This document shows positions 58,554 to 64,000 of a DNA stretch of 64,000 nt, in pieces (position 1 is the stretch's first letter; every line of letters begins with the position of its first letter). The translations under genes were made by a program, and so were the position numbers. Below the pieces are notes generated by a model. The model saw only the letters and a program-made list of their open reading frames with translations, did not search any database and was not told the DNA's origin. The stretch is from Candidatus Bathyarchaeota archaeon (GTDB lineage: Archaea > Thermoproteota > Bathyarchaeia > 40CM-2-53-6), in assembly GCA_005888735.1 (NCBI GenBank), contig VBBN01000036.1:1-64000 (forward strand), given 5' to 3'.

Positions 58554-60092
58554 CTAGGCTCTCGTACGGTCTGCCCAGAGAAATTTCCGCTGAAGTGTTT
58601 TTGGGTACATTTTTTTCCAGTCGAACTCTGCCTGGTTAGCCCATCCTTTGTAGACACGCGGGTCGATGTAGTTTCTGAGCGATGTGTTCAGGTTATAATC
58701 TCGGGTCTTTTTCTGCAGCTCAAGGTCTAGCCTTAGCTTCTCAACACGAGCCTCGAGCCGTTCCTTCTGTGTCTCCGTCTTGACCGGTTTCGCCTTGAGT
58801 TCTAGGAGACGTTGCTGCTTCTTCGCGAGGCTACCCTCCCAGGTCTTAGGGGGGGTCCGTTTGTGATTGCAGCGAATGGCCGCTTCAAGGTTCGCCATTC
58901 GGGCGTGGTAGAGCTTGGAAAATGTCGGGGTCTCAGGCTTGAACGTATTGTGGCTCTTGAGGTATTTCTTGACCGTCTCTGTTGCATGGTGTGTGCGGAA
59001 GACCTTAGCTGTGAGCCCTCTCGCTGCTTTTCCGAGGAACCGGTTGACCGATTCGGAGGTGATTCCGTCAAATACGAGGTCTTCGGGTTTCTTTCCCCTG
59101 GAGAACTCGATCAGATTCTTTCGAACCGGGTTGTCCTCGCCGTCAAGCTTGAGGGTCTTCTGCCACCTGACGCTGTCTTTTCCGAGAAAGTCAAACTCGA
59201 CGGCGTGGGGATGGAATTTGAGGTGTTCCACTCTCAGAGTTGAGGCCCCGACAGTATCTGCTTCGTCCTCTTCCTTCTCGTCTCCAACTCTCATGGCGAG
59301 GTTGTCAATGAGGTAGCAGACGGTTGCTAGCTTGCGTGTCTTCTCCTCGGGAGACTGGAGATTTTTCAGAATAAACTCGCGGACGGTGGGCAGTCGTTTC
59401 TCGAGTTTGCGTGCTGTTTCATACTTCTGCTTGTCTCGTTCTTGTCGGAGGTCTGATATGTCGGAGGGCCAGACGTATTTGCGCACGTTGCTTAGCTTGT
59501 CGACCCAGTAAGCTATCCACATTGAGTCATGGTCGTGGACAATCTCTTTCCAGTTTCCCTGAGGACGCGGCGCGCTCTCGGAAAGATTGAGAACTACGTC
59601 TTCTGGAAATATTCGAGGTTTCCAGCGCCCGCGCATCGGATGGCTTCCTCGTCCCATGAAGAGGCTTGGGGGTTCGACCATCCAATTCGCGATCTCTGTT
59701 TTGGTCCCGTCGATCTCTGCGTAACCATGTCTTTCCTTGAGCTGTAGCCGGATCAGCTTTCTCTCAGCGGCCAGCTTTTTCCTGTAGGCAGGGTCAGTTT
59801 TGAGCAGGTCTTCCTTAGCTTGACATTCGTGGACTTGCGTGAAGTCGATTTCTGGCATTTTGGCTTCGGAGCATTTCGAAGGCAGGAGTTTCAGAAAGTC
59901 GGAGAGAAAGTTGGTCTGGAAGACCGGGTCTTGGACGTAAGGGGTTGCTCTCTTCTTTCCCCAGGCATAGGCGAGCTCCTCCGCATTGGGCCCGAGGCTT
60001 ACCGGTTCTTGATTGATGAGTATGGTCAGGTTTCGGGGTTCGTATGGTTGTGGAAATGCTACTCCGTTGTGTTTGAGTTCCTTCCACTTCAA
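58554..60092 (-). CDS. DNA topoisomerase IB, eukaryote type
   Basis: A 512-residue protein. The N-terminal cap has KWKELKHNGVAFPQPYEP; the core has SMWIAYWVDKLSNVRKYVWPS and VCYLIDNLAMRVGDEKEEDEADTVG in part with catalytic Arg; RTHHATET carries another catalytic Arg; a charged linker (QKERLEARVEKLRLDLELQKK) leads to LNTSLRNYIDPRV, in which Tyr at about residue 475 is the nucleophile. It relaxes DNA supercoils of both signs. Among archaea this enzyme is characteristic of Thaumarchaeota and relatives. Full length. Confidence 0.95.
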   Translation of the reverse strand: MKWKELKHNGVAFPQPYEPRNLTILINQEPVSLGPNAEELAYAWGKKRATPYVQDPVFQTNFLSDFLKLLPSKCSEAKMPEIDFTQVHECQAKEDLLKTDPAYRKKLAAERKLIRLQLKERHGYAEIDGTKTEIANWMVEPPSLFMGRGSHPMRGRWKPRIFPEDVVLNLSESAPRPQGNWKEIVHDHDSMWIAYWVDKLSNVRKYVWPSDISDLRQERDKQKYETARKLEKRLPTVREFILKNLQSPEEKTRKLATVCYLIDNLAMRVGDEKEEDEADTVGASTLRVEHLKFHPHAVEFDFLGKDSVRWQKTLKLDGEDNPVRKNLIEFSRGKKPEDLVFDGITSESVNRFLGKAARGLTAKVFRTHHATETVKKYLKSHNTFKPETPTFSKLYHARMANLEAAIRCNHKRTPPKTWEGSLAKKQQRLLELKAKPVKTETQKERLEARVEKLRLDLELQKKTRDYNLNTSLRNYIDPRVYKGWANQAEFDWKKMYPKTLQRKFLWADRTRA

Positions 60093-60265
60093 GCCTGAAA
60101 CCTTTCGTTGAAGATTCCTGTAGGTGTCCCCGTCTCCTTGGAGTGTACGAATTCCGGATTCTTTGCAATATGAGGGTTATCATTGTGTTGCTGGCTGGAT
60201 TGGTTTTTGAGTTCTTACGGAAATTCTTTAACGTGAACATTCAGCTTTGAGTTTGACGCTTCGAA

Positions 60266-60739
60266 TTGCTGCCAAATGCGGGGGTAAACCAAGTGTTTGG
60301 GTTGCTGGATTTGCTTCGGGCCTACAATGGGAAGACAGGCGTTGCGAACTTGAACCTGGACCTGAGGGTGGACATTGACGAGCTCCTGCCCATCGTGGAC
60401 ACTGCCGAGTACATGGGTTTCGTAAATGTCCAACAGGGAGACATTTCATTGACAGACCTCGGCAGAAAGGCTTTGAGCGCGAAGATGAACGAAAGGAAGA
60501 AGCTGCTGAGAGACCGACTGGCCACGCTGGAGCCTTTCTCTGAGGTCGTCAAGCTGCTGGGGAGGGAAAAGGAGATGAGCCGCCTGTCCATCGGACGTTT
60601 TGTTAACCAGAAGTTCGGCTACATATCTGACCTGCATATCGCCGTGAACTTCCTCGTCAGCTGGGGAGTGTTCGCGGGACTCTTCCGTTACGATGGAGAG
60701 TCAGGGAAACTGTTACCCCATGACGAGAAAAGTCACTAG
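60266..60739 (+). CDS. Free-standing AAA-associated (ABC transporter C-terminal) domain protein
   Basis: A 157-residue protein from [22 protein letters not shown], then [35 protein letters not shown] and [16 protein letters not shown], resemble the C-terminal domain often fused to the ATPase of NitT/TauT-type transporters (winged-helix-like). Here it is a separate protein on the opposite strand, meeting the ATPase gene tail to tail with a 4-base overlap. It may regulate the transporter. Confidence in the family is moderate. Confidence 0.65.
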   Translation: MLPNAGVNQVFGLLDLLRAYNGKTGVANLNLDLRVDIDELLPIVDTAEYMGFVNVQQGDISLTDLGRKALSAKMNERKKLLRDRLATLEPFSEVVKLLGREKEMSRLSIGRFVNQKFGYISDLHIAVNFLVSWGVFAGLFRYDGESGKLLPHDEKSH

Positions 60740-61503
60740 CTGATTTTCGATACGATTCGGTCCGCAAAATCGTAGAGTCCAGGGTCTCGTTGATTGCGCG
60801 GCCGGGGGAGGCTGATGGGCACGTCGTCGAGAATTTTTGCGGGCCTTCCCCCTAAGACGAGGACCCTGTCTGCCATGTACACCGCCTCCTGAACGTTGTG
60901 GGTGACCATGATGACGGCGTTCGTAGGGTAAGCCGGGTCTCGCCATATGTCTAACACCTCGCGTCGAAGGTTTTCAGCTGTGAGCGCGTCGAGGCTGGAG
61001 AACGGCTCATCCATGAGGAGCACTTCCGGTTGAAGGGCTAATGCCCTCGCAATTCCCACACGTTGTTTCATCCCGCCCGAGAGTTCCTTGGGATAAGAGG
61101 TTTCGAAGCCTTCCAGACCCACGTCTTGAATGTACTTCCTGGCGAGACTTGTCTGTTCTTCATGGGGCACCGCTGTCGGACCGAGAGCCATCTCCACGTT
61201 TCCGAGAACTGTTTTCCACGGGATGAGAGCGAATGTTTGGAAGATCACGCCGATCTTGGGGCTTGGACGGGTTATTGCTTGGTCGTGGAAAAGGACACGC
61301 CCGCTTGTCGCAGTGTCAAGCCCATCGATGATCCTTAGCAGAGTGCTCTTGCCGCAACCACTGGGGCCCACAATACAGAGAAACTCGTTTCCAACGTTGA
61401 AGGTGATCCGGTCGAGGACTGTGGCTGTTTTTCCAGTTTCGCCGAGGAAGGTCTTGGTTACGTTGTCGACTCGAATAATAGGCTCGGAGGCTTGGACTGC
61501 CAA
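60736..61503 (-). CDS. ABC transporter ATPase, NitT/TauT type
   Basis: A 255-residue ATPase. [18 protein letters not shown] holds Walker [21 protein letters not shown] the Q-loop, [17 protein letters not shown] the signature, [16 protein letters not shown] Walker B, and [15 protein letters not shown] the His switch. It would power the permease 3 bases upstream. Nitrate, sulfonate, taurine, bicarbonate or metal ligands are usual; no substrate-binding protein is found here. Confidence 0.93.
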   Translation of the reverse strand: MAVQASEPIIRVDNVTKTFLGETGKTATVLDRITFNVGNEFLCIVGPSGCGKSTLLRIIDGLDTATSGRVLFHDQAITRPSPKIGVIFQTFALIPWKTVLGNVEMALGPTAVPHEEQTSLARKYIQDVGLEGFETSYPKELSGGMKQRVGIARALALQPEVLLMDEPFSSLDALTAENLRREVLDIWRDPAYPTNAVIMVTHNVQEAVYMADRVLVLGGRPAKILDDVPISLPRPRNQRDPGLYDFADRIVSKIS

Positions 61504-61506
61504 TGC

Positions 61507-63351
61507 TCAAGCCTCGAACTTGTACTTGTCGGCTTTCTTGAGGAGCCGGCGCCAAACCACACGGTTGATAATGACAATCGTGGCCGTCATTGTTAGAATT
61601 GTTGCCGCTATAATGACGGTTCCGATTGTCGGGTCCAAGCTTAGCGCTCTGTTGAGGAGGCTTCCCAGTCCCGGCACTTGATAGACGGTTGGGCTCCCAT
61701 TTTGGCCTGATACAGAAATGTACTCGGAGACAATCGTGGCATTCCAACCTCCACCCCATGCTTGGATGCTTCCGATGATAATGGCTGGAAACGATGCAGG
61801 CACAAGGATTTCTTTCGCGAAGCGTAATCCTCGGATCCTATACGCTGCCGTCGCTTCCGCGATATCTGCTGGGAGGTTGTGTATTGCTCCGACGATGTTG
61901 AAGAGAATGTACCATTGCATTCCCGTCAACATCAGCAAGACGGATGCGATCTCAAGCGCGAACGGGTTGCCTAGGTTCGGCCGGACGAGCAGGAGGATGA
62001 TGATAGGAAACAGCGCGGTCGCTGGGATTGATTGTCCAATGTCAAAGATGGGGACGAGAAGTTTCGAGACTCTCTCGCTTCTAGCTATCAACATCCCCGC
62101 GGCGAGAGTCCACGTTAACGCTATTGTGTAGGATGTGAGGATTCTGAGTAGCGATCTTCCCGTATCGTAGAAAAGGGCCGGAATTCCCACTTCTTTTTGG
62201 ATGATGGTGATTCCGCTCTCCACCGACGAGAGTGCGCCATTACTGAGGAGGTTGATGGCTAAGAAGAATAGGAACGCGAATATGATTATGCTAGCGACTC
62301 TTCCAGCGAGCGTGTGCTTCGCCCATCTATCGTGCAGCCTCATCCGGTCGGAGATGTGGAGCCGAGGTCTCAAGTGCGCCGTTTCAAGAAACGAGCCGAG
62401 GTACGCCCTTTCATATTTGAGGAAGGAGACGATGGGAGTTAGTAATCTTCCCTCGGCCCTTCTAAAACTGCCTACGACTCTACTTTCGTGATGGGCGTTT
62501 GCTGTTGGGCTAGTCACGCTTTCGTACTTGTACTTGTCCGTTCTTCTCTCAAGAGGTCTCCAGACCAGTCTATCGATGAGGACTATGATTCCAACCAGAA
62601 CCATTACTCCGAACACCGACGAGGCGAGGTCTGAGCGGTTTGCGGCGTCGGCTATGTAGAATCCTATCCCGGGTAGCGTATGCGGGGGGCAAGGGGGGGC
62701 GAGGCAGCGGCCGAAAGTGAAGTACTCTTCGATTGGGATTAGATACCAGCCTCCTCCCCAAGCTAGAATGCTCGTCCAGACCAGCTCTGGATAGACAGCG
62801 GGCAGAACGACTTGACGAAGGTACTGGATACCTCCCATCCCATAGGCTTGCGAAGCCTCCTTGATGTCCTGGGGGATAGCGTTCACTCCCGCTATGACTC
62901 CGAATGTCGGAGCCCAGACCATCGCAGTGAAAATGAGGATGATCGAGGAGATTTCCTCCCCAAAAGAACCTGGGAATCTACTGAGGAAAAAGAGGAAGAC
63001 TATCGGTAGGAACGCTAGCACTGGAACTGACTGAAGAATGTCAAGCAGCGGCAACATGACATGTGATGCGCGGTGATTGAGTGCCGCTGTGATCCCATAG
63101 GCTAGAGCAAAGGCTAAGGCTAGGACGTACGCAATGCTCATCCGAGCAAGTGTCCGCGCAACATAATAAGGCAGCTTGATCGTGAGAGGATTCGCAAGAA
63201 TCGGGGCAAGCATTCCACCCATCGCAAGCTCAGCTCCGACGAATCCTAAAACACCGAAGACGAGCGTCCCGGACACTACATTGCGGGCGAAATTGCGTGG
63301 CGGTTGCTTGGGGTTTCCAGGGAATTCTGGTGCGGCCAACTTTGTCGCCAC
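61507..63351 (-). CDS. ABC transporter permease with two fused membrane domains, NitT/TauT type
   Basis: A 614-residue protein from GTG. Two copies of the permease domain are fused head to tail: the first has IKEASQAYGMGGIQYLRQVVLPAVYPE as its EAA loop, the second IAEATAAYRIRGLRFAKEILVPASFPA. Each copy has 5 or 6 helices, with DIGQSIPATALFPIIILLL and DILQSVPVLAFLPIVFLFF as equivalent pieces. A charged linker separates them (RADKYKYES-like, then ERAYLGSFLE). A single gene thus makes the whole membrane channel. Transcribed with the ATPase gene. Confidence 0.9.
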   Translation of the reverse strand: MATKLAAPEFPGNPKQPPRNFARNVVSGTLVFGVLGFVGAELAMGGMLAPILANPLTIKLPYYVARTLARMSIAYVLALAFALAYGITAALNHRASHVMLPLLDILQSVPVLAFLPIVFLFFLSRFPGSFGEEISSIILIFTAMVWAPTFGVIAGVNAIPQDIKEASQAYGMGGIQYLRQVVLPAVYPELVWTSILAWGGGWYLIPIEEYFTFGRCLAPPCPPHTLPGIGFYIADAANRSDLASSVFGVMVLVGIIVLIDRLVWRPLERRTDKYKYESVTSPTANAHHESRVVGSFRRAEGRLLTPIVSFLKYERAYLGSFLETAHLRPRLHISDRMRLHDRWAKHTLAGRVASIIIFAFLFFLAINLLSNGALSSVESGITIIQKEVGIPALFYDTGRSLLRILTSYTIALTWTLAAGMLIARSERVSKLLVPIFDIGQSIPATALFPIIILLLVRPNLGNPFALEIASVLLMLTGMQWYILFNIVGAIHNLPADIAEATAAYRIRGLRFAKEILVPASFPAIIIGSIQAWGGGWNATIVSEYISVSGQNGSPTVYQVPGLGSLLNRALSLDPTIGTVIIAATILTMTATIVIINRVVWRRLLKKADKYKFEA

Positions 63352-63393
63352 TCCTGCCCCGGCTATTTTTCGGAACCGAGCGATTTCACTATG

Positions 63394-63402
63394 TTATAAA
63401 AG
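63394..63402 (+). promoter_or_regulatory. TATA box of the rhomboid gene
   Basis: TTATAAAAG, the most consensus-like box of the window, lies between the divergent permease start (63351) and the rhomboid gene. Confidence 0.55.
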
Positions 63403-63495
63403 GGCAGTATAACGAAGGCCACAATCCTAGCAAGACCAAGAAACTCCCTTAGAGAGCTTGCAAAGACCTTACTCTTTAGGAGGAAACGGGCGGAG

Positions 63496-64000
63496 TTGGA
63501 ACAAAGCCAGAGCTCGCGGATTCGGGATTCGCCTACTGTTCAGATGGCTGCTGTTCTGACTTCGGTTTATGTCCTGTTCGGATGGTTGGGCGGCGATTTC
63601 GTCACCTTGAACATTTTTGTCGCGCTTCCGTTAGTTCAGATCAACTCAGCAGTGCGGCAGGGCTCGGTGTGGATGCTCTTCACCTCGATGTTCCTTCACG
63701 CCAACCTCCTCCATCTCGGAGGGAACCTGCTGTTCCTCCTAATCTTTGGAACTGTCCTTGAAGAACAGGTCTCGAGAGAGAGGTGGCTTGCAACATTTCT
63801 TGCGAGCGGTCTCACTGGAAACATCGAGTTTCTCCTAATTGGACCGCTGTTGGGGCAGGAAGTTGGGCTCGGTGCGTCGGGTGCCATCTACGGGCTCCTT
63901 GGGGCGGCAGGTGGAGCCAAAGGAGCAATCGCAATGATTTTTCTGCTGGGGCTCAACCTTTTCGCAGGGGGAGGAGAGCTAGCACATACGTTCGGACTTG
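63496..64000 (+). CDS. Rhomboid-family intramembrane serine protease, C-terminus cut by the window
   Basis: The frame continues to the right edge without a stop. From TTG at 63496 (MEQSQSSRIRDSPT) it encodes a first helix VQMAAVLTSVYVLFGWL, WMLFTSMFLHANLLHLGGNLLFLLIFGTVLEE in part with HANxxHLxxN, and VGLGASGAIYGLLGA with the catalytic Ser in GASG. AHTFGL just before the edge marks the region of the catalytic His. An AGGAGG stretch is 12 bases upstream of the TTG; the frame is open further upstream. Rhomboids cleave transmembrane segments. Confidence 0.88.
   Translation, partial: MEQSQSSRIRDSPTVQMAAVLTSVYVLFGWLGGDFVTLNIFVALPLVQINSAVRQGSVWMLFTSMFLHANLLHLGGNLLFLLIFGTVLEEQVSRERWLATFLASGLTGNIEFLLIGPLLGQEVGLGASGAIYGLLGAAGGAKGAIAMIFLLGLNLFAGGGELAHTFGL

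Noticed and set aside
1-64000. CRISPR array or complete insertion sequence
   Set aside because: No regularly spaced repeats occur, and only the TnpB-like gene at the left edge suggests a mobile element; no terminal repeats are visible.

Overview
The window comes from an archaeon, very probably a TACK lineage close to Nitrososphaeria, Caldarchaeia or Bathyarchaeia. The marks are RadA, HerA/NurA, RIO1 kinase, archaeal Elp3, GatDE, an Sm-like protein, ribosomal protein eS30, NucS, coenzyme F420 genes (CofD/CofC), the archaeal ADTH synthase of the alternative shikimate route, and a eukaryote-type DNA topoisomerase IB, which among archaea is known mainly from Thaumarchaeota and relatives. Many genes start with TTG, and several have a TATA box about 30-40 nt before the start codon, as expected for short-leader or leaderless transcripts. 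I see no tRNA, rRNA or CRISPR array.

Layout. 1-5.4 kb is accessory: a TnpB-like nuclease gene cut by the left edge, a small winged-helix gene, three related winged-helix proteins, then adjoining NurA and HerA genes. 5.4-12.6 kb holds a methyltransferase, a PyrK-like flavoprotein, an unusual PLP enzyme fused to a rhodanese-like domain, small conserved and membrane proteins, RIO1 kinase and eS30. 12.7-19.3 kb holds a membrane glycosyltransferase, elp3, gatD, gatE and an Lrp-type regulator. 19.7-24.8 kb is an ADTH synthase-trpD-trpC-trpB-trpA operon read leftward. 25.2-30.9 kb has glmS, cofD-cofC, an ECF-type S component and purA. 31-39 kb has a tat operon, etfBA, fixCX and an acyl-CoA dehydrogenase. 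39-46 kb has an AbrB-like protein, a non-oxidative pentose phosphate operon (PfkB-type kinase, split transketolase, rpe, transaldolase), pyrG and a second S component. 46-55 kb is mostly informational or housekeeping: Sm-like protein, nucS, trmI, AMMECR1, a Mut7-C protein, pyrC, a CBS protein and radA. 55-64 kb has a cluster of two-helix membrane proteins with long disordered tails, topoisomerase IB, a NitT/TauT-type ABC transporter and a rhomboid protease cut by the right edge.

The genes suggest a heterotroph with electron-transfer flavoprotein based acyl-CoA oxidation, F420, tryptophan and pyrimidine synthesis, and indirect Gln-tRNA formation. The most notable observations are a 23-nt frame-breaking insertion in the P-loop of purA; gatE lying in frame with gatD behind a single TAG with no usual start codon, with similar missing starts in pyrC and in the gene after glmS; a frame-broken ORF before trpD; the winged-helix/NurA/HerA module; the PLP-rhodanese fusion; and a paralogous two-helix membrane family. 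Some of the lesions could be draft-sequence errors, so each is reported with a test.
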